Source: Phycisphaeraceae bacterium
GTDB lineage: Bacteria > Planctomycetota > Phycisphaerae > Phycisphaerales > UBA1924
DNA: 64,000 bases
Direction of reading: 5' to 3'
Assembly: GCA_026126305.1 (NCBI GenBank)
Contig: JAHCJI010000014.1
Location: 1-64,000, forward strand
Shown: piece after piece, positions 1 to 7,980 of the stretch
Layout of the letters: every line of letters begins with the position of its first letter
Position numbering within the stretch: the first letter of the stretch is position 1
The notes under the pieces: generated by a model
Database searches by the model: none
The model's input: the letters and a program-made list of their open reading frames with translations, nothing else
Told to the model about the DNA's origin: nothing
Program-made: the position numbers and the translations under genes

Positions 1-18
1 AGGCCTTTGTTCAGATGC

Positions 19-106
19 TCCAATTGCCCATTGCCAATTGCCAAACGAGCGTTCTTGTGGCAATTGGCAATTGGGAGTTGGCAATTGGAAAGAGGGTCCA
101 ATTGCC
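19..106. repeat. Cluster of CAATTGCC/GGCAATTG repeats forming an inverted repeat
   Basis: The 8-base unit CAATTGCC or its complement GGCAATTG occurs repeatedly. The left arm (19-43) and right arm (58-89) pair imperfectly around a loop of about 14 bases, and a further copy follows at 98-106. The DNA lies downstream of nuoB (minus strand) and carries no convincing gene. It lacks the T-run of an intrinsic terminator, so it looks more like an intergenic palindromic repeat. The adjacent bases (105-115) contain CCGGATGCCGG, also found in the hairpin upstream of rnc. Confidence 0.6.
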
Positions 107-134
107 GGATGCCGGCTCCCGACGCCTGCGGCCC

Positions 135-704
<570 letters not shown>

Positions 705-744
705 GGCGGTTCCTTGTGCAGGCGGGACGGGCGCAGTGTAGGCC

Positions 745-993
745 TCAGGGCTTCTCGCGCTCGTGGGCGGGGGTGGTCCGGCGGATCTCCCGGCGGCTCT
801 GGGTGGTGATGGCCTTGGGCTGGCGGCCCTCGTGCTCGCTGCGCAGCTTGGTGCTGTCGGCCCCGATGCCCCGGGAGTTGACCACCTTGCGGTAGCAGCC
901 GGCCTGGGGCATGATGGCAACGCCCACCAGGGCCGCCATCAGGGCGAGGCGGAGGGTTCGGGCCGGGCGTGGGGGGGCGCAGGAGGCGGGCAT
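745..993 (-). CDS. Small putative lipoprotein of unknown function
   Basis: This 82-residue protein begins with a basic stretch and a hydrophobic segment (residues 14-30) ending in PQAGC, with Cys33 as possible lipidation site. The lipobox is imperfect because Q occupies the -3 position. The remainder is short, charged and basic. The start at 993 places the signal sequence at the N-terminus. The first 55 bases overlap the 3' end of the upstream YihY/BrkB-type gene in another frame, suggesting co-transcription, and nuoB follows 40 bases downstream. I do not recognise the family. Confidence 0.6.
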   Translation of the reverse strand: MPASCAPPRPARTLRLALMAALVGVAIMPQAGCYRKVVNSRGIGADSTKLRSEHEGRQPKAITTQSRREIRRTTPAHEREKP

Positions 994-2549
994 GGGGACT
1001 CCTTCGGCACTGGAGCATGGGCCGCTTGGGGGCCAAAAACGCGGGATGCCAGGGTGGCTTCGCCCAGGGCCTGAACGGTAGCCGCGGCCAGCTCGCGGGC
1101 CGCGCTGCCTCCACGGGCCGTGGCGCCCAGGGCCCCCGCGGATGCCAGGTCGGCCAGGCGGATGCGCTCGGCGGGCCGGGCCAGGGTGAAGCCGCCCTCG
1201 CCGTCGAGCTCTCGCAGGAACCCCGCCGCGGCCAGGGCCTCGAGGATGCGGGCGCTCTGGTCGCTGGCCAGGGCCAGCTCGCTGGCGATGTCCGCGGCCC
1301 GCGACGCCCGGCCCTCGGCGAACCGGGCGGCCACGACCGCCGCCGCGTCGATCAGGACGCCCGGCCCGGCCAGCACCAGCGCCGGGCCGTCGGCGGCGGG
1401 GCCTTCCTGGGGCACGCCGTCTTCGAGCATCTGCACGCCGTAGGCCACCTGCAAGCCAAAGAGCACGATGAGCCAGGTCAAAAAGACCCACAGCATGAAC
1501 AGGGGGATGAGCGCCAGCGAGCCGTAGAGCGTGGCGTAGGTGCTGTTGGTGGCAAAGCCCAGATACTGCGTGAAGCCCCACTTGGCCGCCTCCCACCCGA
1601 TGGCGGCCACCAGCGCGCCGGCGATGACCGGCCGCAGCCGCAGGCGGCGGTTGGGCAGGATCATGTAGGCCAGGGTGAGCAGGCCGGTGCTGATGAGCAC
1701 GGTGACCAGGAAGCCCGCCGCCCCGACGATGAAGCGCCCCAGGGCGTCGCCCTCGCCGGCCATGCCGCGCACCCATTCGCGGAACTGCACGCTGACCAGG
1801 AAGGTCAGCGCAATCAGGATGGCCCCCAGGGTCATGAGCGTCCAGTACTGGGTGATGCGCCGGGTCCAGCGGCGGCCCACCTGGGCCCGGCAGACCTGGT
1901 TGAAGCAGCGCTCCACCTCCACCACCATCGCCAGGGCGGCGTAGATGAGCACCAGGGCGCCCACCAGCCCGATGGCGTCGAAGCGCACCGCGGCGAAACG
2001 GCGAACCTGCTCTTCGATCCACGTATCGAGGCCCGAGCCGGCCGTCGCGGGCGCGTCCGCATCCGTCGCGGGCGCTTGCGCTTCCGTCTTGTGCGCTCCC
2101 ACTTCCGTGGGCCCGGCGGCCGGTTCGGGTGCTTGCGAGTCGGCGGTGGAAGGCTCCACAGGGACCGAGACGCGCACCGACGAGGTGAAGGGCCAGGGCA
2201 GGTACAAGACGCCCGTGTGCGGCCCCTCGGCCACGCCCGGACCGCCCGCGTCGGCCCCGTCCGTGAGGGCGTCGGCGATCTCCGACTCGATCACCTCGGC
2301 GATGCCCGTGTAGCGCACTGCCTGCTCGATCAGCCGCTTGAGGTCGTCGTCGCCCACGAACATGCGGACGATGACCAGCGCCACGATGCTGATGGGCAGC
2401 AGACCGAACAGCGTGCGGTAGGCCAGCGCGGCGGCCATCTGTGGCAAGCGGCTCCGCAGCAGCCCGCGCAGCGCCATGCGGCTGACATGCGTGGCCCTGG
2501 AGACCTCCTGCTGGTCCGGCAGCCGCAACCAATCGGGCACGCGAGACAT
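939..2549 (-). CDS. YihY/BrkB-family inner-membrane protein
   Basis: This 536-residue protein resembles the YihY/BrkB family of multi-pass membrane proteins, whose biochemical role is uncertain; many were once mis-annotated as RNase BN. The N-terminal part (MALRGLLRSRLPQMAAALAY) is the family hallmark, with hydrophobic segments near residues 45-65 and several more between about 180 and 400. An Ala/Pro/Thr-rich insertion (about 120-180) separates the first membrane region from the rest, and the C-terminal third looks like a winged-helix-type cytosolic domain. It starts 3 bases after the pseudouridine synthase stop, indicating one transcription unit. The family call is fairly firm; its function is unknown. 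Confidence 0.85.
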   Translation of the reverse strand: MSRVPDWLRLPDQQEVSRATHVSRMALRGLLRSRLPQMAAALAYRTLFGLLPISIVALVIVRMFVGDDDLKRLIEQAVRYTGIAEVIESEIADALTDGADAGGPGVAEGPHTGVLYLPWPFTSSVRVSVPVEPSTADSQAPEPAAGPTEVGAHKTEAQAPATDADAPATAGSGLDTWIEEQVRRFAAVRFDAIGLVGALVLIYAALAMVVEVERCFNQVCRAQVGRRWTRRITQYWTLMTLGAILIALTFLVSVQFREWVRGMAGEGDALGRFIVGAAGFLVTVLISTGLLTLAYMILPNRRLRLRPVIAGALVAAIGWEAAKWGFTQYLGFATNSTYATLYGSLALIPLFMLWVFLTWLIVLFGLQVAYGVQMLEDGVPQEGPAADGPALVLAGPGVLIDAAAVVAARFAEGRASRAADIASELALASDQSARILEALAAAGFLRELDGEGGFTLARPAERIRLADLASAGALGATARGGSAARELAAATVQALGEATLASRVFGPQAAHAPVPKESPCPPPAPPHARPEPSASP

Positions 2550-2552
2550 CGC

Positions 2553-3440
2553 TCAACGCCGCTCCGCGGGCTTCTCGCGGCGGGGACGCTGGCGGGGCGC
2601 GCCCTTGCCTGCGTCGATCAGGCCCACGGCCATCTTGAGGGCCTTCAACTCGCTGGGGCGGATGTCGCGCCAGTGCCCGCGCTTGAGCTCGCCCAGCCGC
2701 ACCGGGCCGATGGCCACCCGCTCGAGCTTGCGCACCGGGCAGCCCACCCGCGCCAGCACCCGGCGCACCTCGCGGTTGCGGCCCTCGGTCAGGGTGATCT
2801 CCAGGTGGGCCCGGTCGCGCATCTGCCGCACCACGCGCACCCGCACGCCCTGGGTGCGTTCGGCCCCGCGGGTCTTGCCCTGGGTGCGATGGGCCAGCAC
2901 GACGCCCCGCTCGAGGCTGGCCAGCTTCTCGTCGTCCATGACGCCCGAGATGATGGCGCGGTAGGTCTTGGGGATCTCGTAGCGAGGGTGTGCCAGGCGG
3001 TTGGCCAGTTCCCCGTCGTTGGTCAGGATGAGCAGGCCCGTGGTCTCGTAGTCGAGCCGACCGACGGGGAACAGCCGCGCCGCTCCGGGGTGCTGGACGA
3101 TGTCCATCACCGTGCGCCGGTCCATGCCCGGCTCGTCGGCGGCGGTGGTCAGCGTCGCCGTGGGCTTGTTGAAGACCACCGTGGTGGAGTGCTTTGCCAG
3201 GGCGATGCGGCGTCCGTTCACGCGGATGTCGTCGCGCGCGGGATCCACGAATGCCGGCAGCGTGGCCACGATCTGGCCGTTGACCTCGACCTGACCCTCG
3301 CGGATGAGGTCTTCGCAGGCGCGTCGGCTGGCCACGCCCGCGTCGGCGAGCACGCGCTGGAGCCGCTCATGGCCTTGGGCGTGTTTCGGCTTGGCTTGGC
3401 GTGTCGGCACAGACGCATGGTACGCGAGCAGGCCATACAA
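2553..3440 (-). CDS. rluB: 23S rRNA pseudouridine synthase, RluB/RsuA family
   Basis: This 295-residue enzyme converts specific uridines in ribosomal RNA to pseudouridine. An S4 RNA-binding domain lies at about 25-80 (ERLQRVLADAGVASRR), followed by the catalytic domain with the family motif GRLDYETTGLL, where Asp130 is the nucleophile. Later family motifs KTYRAIISG and LTEGRNREVRR are also present. A basic C-terminal tail of about 20 residues follows. The choice of RluB over the related RsuA, RluE or RluF rests on the full S4 domain and overall length and is moderately firm. It leads the minus-strand group that runs into the YihY-type gene. Confidence 0.88.
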   Translation of the reverse strand: MYGLLAYHASVPTRQAKPKHAQGHERLQRVLADAGVASRRACEDLIREGQVEVNGQIVATLPAFVDPARDDIRVNGRRIALAKHSTTVVFNKPTATLTTAADEPGMDRRTVMDIVQHPGAARLFPVGRLDYETTGLLILTNDGELANRLAHPRYEIPKTYRAIISGVMDDEKLASLERGVVLAHRTQGKTRGAERTQGVRVRVVRQMRDRAHLEITLTEGRNREVRRVLARVGCPVRKLERVAIGPVRLGELKRGHWRDIRPSELKALKMAVGLIDAGKGAPRQRPRREKPAERR

Positions 3441-3490
3441 AACGCCACCGGCATTTCGATCGGGAAATGGTCCATACTCGACAAGAAAGC

Positions 3491-3576
3491 GGAGAGGGGG
3501 GGATTCGAACCCCCGATGACCCGAAGGCCATACCGGATTTCGAATCCGGCGCGTTCAACCGCTCTGCCACCTCTCC
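3491..3576 (-). tRNA. tRNA-Ser (anticodon CGA)
   Basis: Read on the minus strand, the 86-base sequence folds as a class II tRNA. The acceptor stem is GGAGAGG paired with CCTCTCC, and the T-arm carries GGTTCGAATCC. The anticodon stem CCGGA/TCCGG encloses the loop TTCGAAA, giving anticodon CGA, which reads the serine codon UCG. A long variable arm (TATGGCCTTCGGGTCAT) fits a serine tRNA. No CCA is encoded. Confidence 0.95.
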
Positions 3577-3780
3577 GGCAGGGTGCAATCTGTAGGCCCG
3601 TCCCCGGGCCAAGACCATCATCGATGCCCAACGGGGATTCCTCTAGATGCATTTTGGGAATGCTGCCATGCCGGGCACGATTGGCTCCTTGCATCCGCTG
3701 CCTTCGGTACTGATAGCAGCGTGCGAAAGGAATCCGGATGAATCCGCCGGTACCGGCCGGCCCAGTCAGGAGACTCCACC

Positions 3781-4233
3781 ATGCCGATCCGTCATCGTTT
3801 CGCCGTCACCACCGCCGCCATCGCCGCTCTGGGTGCCGCCACTGTTGGGTCGCTTGCCATCGCCCAATCGAACCAGATGGGGCAGACGCAGGAACTCAAG
3901 GTCGAGGCCCGCAAGCCCAAGCTCACCCTCGTGAAGGTCCATGCCGACTGGTGCCCTGCCTGCAAGGCCGCCGAGACCCCCTGGGCCGCCGCCCAGAAGG
4001 AACTCATCGCCGACGACATCCTCTTCGTCCGCGTCAACCGCACCGACACCGCCAACAGCCGCCAGGCCGCCTTCCACCTGGCCACCCTCGACCTGGCCAA
4101 CGTGTGGCGCGAGTTCGGCAACAAGACCGGACAGGTCGTGCTCGTCGAGACCGCTACGGGCAAGGTACTCGAGACCTTCAACGGCCGCACCGCGGGTTCG
4201 AGCTTCACCGACGCCATCCGCAAGCACCTCTGA
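3781..4233 (+). CDS. Exported thioredoxin-fold protein
   Basis: This 150-residue protein has a signal-like N-terminus (residues 1-29, ending AIA-QS) and a thioredoxin-like domain with the active site WCPAC (Cys58, Cys61). Proteins of this type reduce or exchange disulfides, usually outside the cytoplasm. A good ribosome site (CAGGAG) sits about 9 bases before the ATG. The C-terminal strand TGQVVLVETATGKVLETF matches the thioredoxin core, but the usual cis-proline loop is not obvious. The bioY gene follows 27 bases later. The fold is clear; the physiological partner is unknown. Confidence 0.85.
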   Translation: MPIRHRFAVTTAAIAALGAATVGSLAIAQSNQMGQTQELKVEARKPKLTLVKVHADWCPACKAAETPWAAAQKELIADDILFVRVNRTDTANSRQAAFHLATLDLANVWREFGNKTGQVVLVETATGKVLETFNGRTAGSSFTDAIRKHL

Positions 4234-4260
4234 GCCCATATCTCCGCACAACAACGTTTC

Positions 4261-4914
4261 ATGCCTCTCTCTCACGGGCATGGCCGAAACAATGTGGCCA
4301 TGCCCCGTTCCATTCCCCAAGATACCCCCACCGCTCGGCCCGCCACGGAAGGCTTCATCGAGGGCCTGACCCGTGCCAACCTCTGGGCACTGGGCGTGCC
4401 CACCTTTGCGATCCTGACGGCACTGGGCGCTCACGTGGCGATCCCCCTGCCACCCGACGGCGTGCCGATGACCCTCCAGACGCTGTTCGTCGTGCTGGCC
4501 GCCCTGTGCCTGGGCCCCAAGGCGGGCTCGATGAGCATGGGGCTCTACGTGCTCGCCGGCGTCGTCGGGGTACCCATGTTCGCCGGTGGAGCGGTCGGCT
4601 TGGAGGTGATTCTGGGCCAGACGGGCGGCTACCTGCTGGGCTTCATCGCCTGCCAGCCCGTGGTCGGGTGGATCGTCCGCGGGCGGGATGGCCTACCACG
4701 GGGCTGGCTGGCACTGGTCGCCGGCGTGCTGGCGGCCCACGCGGTGGTCTTTGCCATCGGTGTGCCCTGGTTGGCCGTGGTAAGAGACTTCACAATCGGC
4801 CGCGCCATCGAGGGCGGGTTGGTGCCCTTCCTGCCGGGCATGGTGGCAAAGAGCATCGCGGCCGTGCTTATCGGGCTCGTGGTGGCCCCATGGTGCGTAC
4901 GCCGGATCTGGTGA
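4261..4914 (+). CDS. bioY: Biotin transporter BioY
   Basis: BioY is the substrate-binding membrane (S) component of energy-coupling-factor transporters and takes up biotin. The 217-residue product has six predicted membrane segments. It carries family features such as IPLPPDGVPMTLQTLFVVLA near residues 60-80, then GLYVLAGVVGVPMFAGG and GGYLLGF. The start could be 4261 or 4300 (MPRSIPQ); neither has a strong ribosome site. No ATPase or BioN/EcfT gene lies nearby, so it either shares a module encoded elsewhere or works alone, as some BioY proteins are reported to do. Confidence 0.92.
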   Translation: MPLSHGHGRNNVAMPRSIPQDTPTARPATEGFIEGLTRANLWALGVPTFAILTALGAHVAIPLPPDGVPMTLQTLFVVLAALCLGPKAGSMSMGLYVLAGVVGVPMFAGGAVGLEVILGQTGGYLLGFIACQPVVGWIVRGRDGLPRGWLALVAGVLAAHAVVFAIGVPWLAVVRDFTIGRAIEGGLVPFLPGMVAKSIAAVLIGLVVAPWCVRRIW

Positions 4915-4930
4915 TCGACGCCGTTATGAG

Positions 4931-4963
4931 ACACAAAAACAGCCCACGCGGGCAGGCGTGGGC
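4931..4963 (-). terminator. Rho-independent terminator of rpmH
   Basis: An 8-bp stem (4942-4949 with 4956-4963, GCCCACGC/GCGTGGGC) with a six-base loop is followed, on the minus strand, by TGTTTTTGTGT. It lies about 50 bases after the rpmH stop. Confidence 0.75.
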
Positions 4964-5011
4964 ATGGCGTTGTCTCTCATTTTGGATAGTCGTTCGACCG
5001 AACTGGCCGGA

Positions 5012-5149
5012 CTATTTCTTGAAGTTCAAGGCCCGTCCGATACGGCGTCGGCGGTTGATCATCTTGCGTCCGCCGGTGGTGCGCATGCGGGCTCGGAAGC
5101 CGATCTTTCGAGCCCGAGAGATTTTGCTGAGTCGGCGTGGATAGTGCAT
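5012..5149 (-). CDS. rpmH: 50S ribosomal protein bL34
   Basis: This 45-residue, highly basic protein matches bL34 of the large ribosomal subunit. It contains GFRARMRTTGGRKMINRRR, the signature found across bacteria. The start at 5149 has GAGG 8 bases upstream, and a terminator follows the stop. In most bacteria rpmH is followed by rnpA and lies near dnaA/oriC. Here no rnpA follows, and RNase III is divergently encoded upstream. The gene is easily missed because of its size. Confidence 0.95.
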   Translation of the reverse strand: MHYPRRLSKISRARKIGFRARMRTTGGRKMINRRRRIGRALNFKK

Positions 5150-5202
5150 GTCATAAACCTCGGGAAAACCCGCACAAGCCGTGCGATCGCTCGTGGGTCA
5201 AG

Positions 5203-5231
5203 AGTTTAGCCCCCCCGTGTGTCAGAGCCAA
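5203..5231 (-). promoter_or_regulatory. Putative sigma-70-type promoter for rpmH
   Basis: On the minus strand TTGGCT (-35, 5226-5231) and TAAACT (-10, 5203-5208) are separated by exactly 17 bases, placing transcription start about 45-50 bases before the rpmH ATG. This is a consensus match only. Confidence 0.4.
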
Positions 5232-5280
5232 GGGGTGGACCCCTGGCAAAGCCTGATTTATGATGAGAAGTAAAAATCAG

Positions 5281-5309
5281 TTGGTCGATTGCCGAAGATC
5301 GTGTAGACT
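5281..5309 (+). promoter_or_regulatory. Putative sigma-70-type promoter for rnc
   Basis: TTGGTC (5281-5286) and TAGACT (5304-5309) are 17 bases apart. Transcription would start near 5316, just before the left arm of the inverted repeat at 5322, so that the hairpin would form the 5' end of the rnc mRNA. This is a consensus match only. Confidence 0.4.
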
Positions 5310-5321
5310 GGTAGTGGTCAG

Positions 5322-5382
5322 GATTCCCGCATCCGGCTGTCGTCTTCCACTGGAGGTCGGCCGACGCCCGGATGCCGGAATC
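5322..5382 (+). promoter_or_regulatory. Long imperfect hairpin in the rnc 5' leader
   Basis: Bases 5322-5342 pair with 5362-5382 at 18 of 21 positions around a 19-base loop. A near-continuous duplex of about two helical turns is the kind of structure RNase III cuts. It lies 57 bases upstream of the rnc start. In Escherichia coli the rnc leader holds an RNase III site used for self-regulation; the same role here is inference. The stem contains CCGGATGCCGG, also seen at 105-115, so it could alternatively be a dispersed palindromic repeat. Confidence 0.5.
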
Positions 5383-5438
5383 GCCAGGCTTTTGTACGGA
5401 CAGGCATGGCCGACATGCCGTCCGAGCCGAGGTGTGTC

Positions 5439-6182
5439 ATGTTGGATTCCGGTGAATTGTGCATCGAGACAATCGAAGCGGCCATCGGGTACCGCTTCCG
5501 GAACACGCGTCTGTTGGTGCAGGCGTTGACGCACGCGTCGGTGACCGACGCGCGCGTGGACTCCAATGAGCGTCTTGAGTTTCTCGGCGACTCGGTCCTG
5601 GGCTTGGTCACCAGCGAGCGGATCTTCGCCCTGTTCCCAGACCTGCTGGAAGGGGAGATGACCAAGATCAAGTCCACGGCCGTGAGCCGACGGACGTGCG
5701 CGGACATCGCCGACGCGATGGGCCTGCTCGATTTCCTGCAACTGGGCAAGGGAATGCGTGGCGGGTCACCATTGCCGCGGTCGCTGGCGGCGGCCGCCCT
5801 CGAAGCGATCATCGCGGCGATCTACCTCGACGGCGGGCTCGACGCGGCCCGATCGTTCCTGTCTCCACACCTGGACCCGTGCATCCAGAAGGCCGCCCGC
5901 CTGGGCCACCAGGAGAACTTCAAGAGCGTGCTCCAGCAGCACGCCCAGCAGCAACTGGGCGCTACGCCCCACTACCGCGTCATCGACGAGCAGGGACCCG
6001 ACCACGCCAAGAACTTCAAGATCGCCGTCGAGATCGACGGCCGCCGATTCCCCGCCCAATGGGGCCAGAGCAAGAAAAGGGCCGAGCAACTGGCCGCCCT
6101 CGAGGCCCTGCGCGAGATCGGCCTGATCGAGCGGACCAAGGACGGGGAGATCCGGCTGATCGAGTCGGCGGACGCGAAGTAA
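5439..6182 (+). CDS. rnc: Ribonuclease III
   Basis: RNase III cuts double-stranded RNA in rRNA maturation and mRNA control. The 247-residue protein has the nuclease domain with signature NERLEFLGDS (43-52) and a C-terminal dsRNA-binding domain (about 158-228). The metal-binding residues equivalent to E. coli E38, E41, D45 and E117 are E44, E47, D51 and E122, but the position of D114 is A119 (SLAAAALEAII). The start at 5439 is preferred over in-frame ATGs at 5406 and 5415 because GAGG sits 6 bases upstream and homology begins here. A hairpin precedes it. Confidence 0.93.
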   Translation: MLDSGELCIETIEAAIGYRFRNTRLLVQALTHASVTDARVDSNERLEFLGDSVLGLVTSERIFALFPDLLEGEMTKIKSTAVSRRTCADIADAMGLLDFLQLGKGMRGGSPLPRSLAAAALEAIIAAIYLDGGLDAARSFLSPHLDPCIQKAARLGHQENFKSVLQQHAQQQLGATPHYRVIDEQGPDHAKNFKIAVEIDGRRFPAQWGQSKKRAEQLAALEALREIGLIERTKDGEIRLIESADAK

Positions 6183-6234
6183 CTCGATTTCACGTCCCAA
6201 GATCCAGCCTCTGGCTTGGTGAGAGTCAGGCACT

Positions 6235-7785
6235 TTACCGCTTGGGTCTCAGGTCGAGCACCACGGGCAAGTGGTCACTGGCGGCGGTATCTGTCGTATC
6301 CAAGCCAAGTCGAGCAAGGGCGGCCTCGCTCAATTTACTCGTGTCGAGGACGAAGGCGTTGGCCGCATCGGTCATGGCGTTGCTATGGAGCAGGAAATCA
6401 AGCCGTCCCGGGGTGAAGGCACTGCCGGGGTCGAACCATGTATACATGGCATTGTCGCCCAGGATCATGGCATGGGCAATGGAGAGGTCCGAGCCGTCCA
6501 GATCGACGCCCTTGCCCATGGTATCGAGCGGCGGGCGTGAGCCCACCAGGTTCATGTCGCCGCCGATCACCACGCCCCAAGCCTGGCTGCCGGGTGTCTG
6601 GCCCAAGGCCTGCACCAGAAGACTGGCGATTGCTTGGGCCTCGGCCATGCGTGTCTGATCTTCTCGGCTGCCATACGTGCCGCAGCACTTGAGGTGGGTC
6701 GAGCCCACGGCCAGGGGGCCGCTGGGGGTCTGCGCCAAGGCCCCCAGGAAACGCAGCGGGTTGTTGCCACCGGTGGGGCTGGGCGGATCCATGGGTGTCA
6801 ATGTACTGAGCGGATGCTTGGATGCCACGGCAATACCCCAAGCTCGGCCCTTGAGCACGTGCCATTGGGTCCCGTCGTCGACGTGGGCGATGAGCCAGGC
6901 GCGAATGGCATCGGCGTCGCCCTCGATCCATTCCTGGAACAGCATCACGTCGGGATCGAGCACGCGGATGACGCGGGCGAATGGGTCGGGGTTCTTGGCA
7001 GGGCTGGTGTGCTCGACGTTCCATGACAGCACCCGCACCGCACCGGCAGGCTTCGACGGCACGCGCGCGTCGGCAAGCCTTCTCGGCTCCAAGGCCGGGG
7101 CCTCAACAGCGAACGGATCGGCCCAAGCCGAAACTTCTCCTCGGCCATCGTGCAGCACGACCACGCCCGAGATGCGGTCGGAGGGCTTCAGGCCCAGTTC
7201 CGAGAAAGCATGGCGTGACAAACGAGCCTCATACCACTCGGCGGCGTGCGTGGGCGTGAACGAGAAGCCCAGCCGCTCGTGGGGCACCACGCGGGCGGTG
7301 CCGTCGGGCCGATGGACACGGAACATCACGCCCTGGCCGACTCGCGGTGCATCAGGCTCGCGGGGCGAGAAGATGATTTCGAGATCGGCACCCAAGCCGC
7401 CCTCGATCGCGGGCTCGGTGATCGAACGGCCGGTCCGGGGGTCGCCGTCCACGTCGATCCAGACTGACATGGGCGTGTCCATGCCCTGGAGCGTGCGGAG
7501 CGGGCCGTCGATCTTGAACCGCAGGTAGAGCCACTGCGCGTCGGCAACGGCGGCGATGCCCTCAGGCCACTCGCCCACGTCGCCATCGAGCACGATCGAC
7601 TGGCTGCCGGCCCAAGTCGTTTGGGGCAAGGCGGCCACCTCGACGGCCGTGTCTTTCGAAGCCAATCCCGAGACAGGTGTGGCGGTGCCAGTGGAATCGG
7701 AACACGCCGACAGCACCCACAGGCACAGCGGGGCGAGGATGAGGGCGGCGGCGGTGTTCATACGCGTGGTGGTAGTCATCGCCAT
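6235..7785 (-). CDS. Lipoprotein with endonuclease/exonuclease/phosphatase domain
   Basis: The 516-residue product begins with a lipoprotein-type signal (hydrophobic stretch ending LSAC). A region of about 200 residues follows that includes IDVDGDPRTG, resembling a carbohydrate-binding or beta-sandwich module. The C-terminal half (from about residue 250, VRVLSWNVEH) is an endonuclease/exonuclease/phosphatase domain with LFQEW, STHLKCCG, IGGDMN and SDHLPVVL, the metal-binding and catalytic blocks of that superfamily. Substrate cannot be assigned (nucleic acid, phospholipid or phosphoester). Starts at 7785, 7779 or 7761 are all possible. It converges with rnc across 52 bases. Confidence 0.8.
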   Translation of the reverse strand: MAMTTTTRMNTAAALILAPLCLWVLSACSDSTGTATPVSGLASKDTAVEVAALPQTTWAGSQSIVLDGDVGEWPEGIAAVADAQWLYLRFKIDGPLRTLQGMDTPMSVWIDVDGDPRTGRSITEPAIEGGLGADLEIIFSPREPDAPRVGQGVMFRVHRPDGTARVVPHERLGFSFTPTHAAEWYEARLSRHAFSELGLKPSDRISGVVVLHDGRGEVSAWADPFAVEAPALEPRRLADARVPSKPAGAVRVLSWNVEHTSPAKNPDPFARVIRVLDPDVMLFQEWIEGDADAIRAWLIAHVDDGTQWHVLKGRAWGIAVASKHPLSTLTPMDPPSPTGGNNPLRFLGALAQTPSGPLAVGSTHLKCCGTYGSREDQTRMAEAQAIASLLVQALGQTPGSQAWGVVIGGDMNLVGSRPPLDTMGKGVDLDGSDLSIAHAMILGDNAMYTWFDPGSAFTPGRLDFLLHSNAMTDAANAFVLDTSKLSEAALARLGLDTTDTAASDHLPVVLDLRPKR

Positions 7786-7980
7786 AACGGTACCCCGCTC
7801 GGACGGGGTTCGGGCTAAATTCACGAAGGTTTCATGAACGGACGCAAGCCCCGGCCCGAGCGGTACGAGCCCCCCCAATGCAATGAACTCGAAGAATAAA
7901 CCGACGCTCACGCACGGGGTCGGTTGATTTTTGCGGGCTCGGACTGTGTCGTGGGCTCGCTCTCAAGACCATCGAGCGGA

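Noticed and set aside
969..3713. Very long plus-strand open frame (914 codons) opposite the YihY and rluB genes
   Set aside because: It is the antisense shadow of two well-supported genes in GC-rich DNA, rich in Gly/His/Gln/Arg and without any recognisable domain; it also crosses the tRNA-Ser gene.
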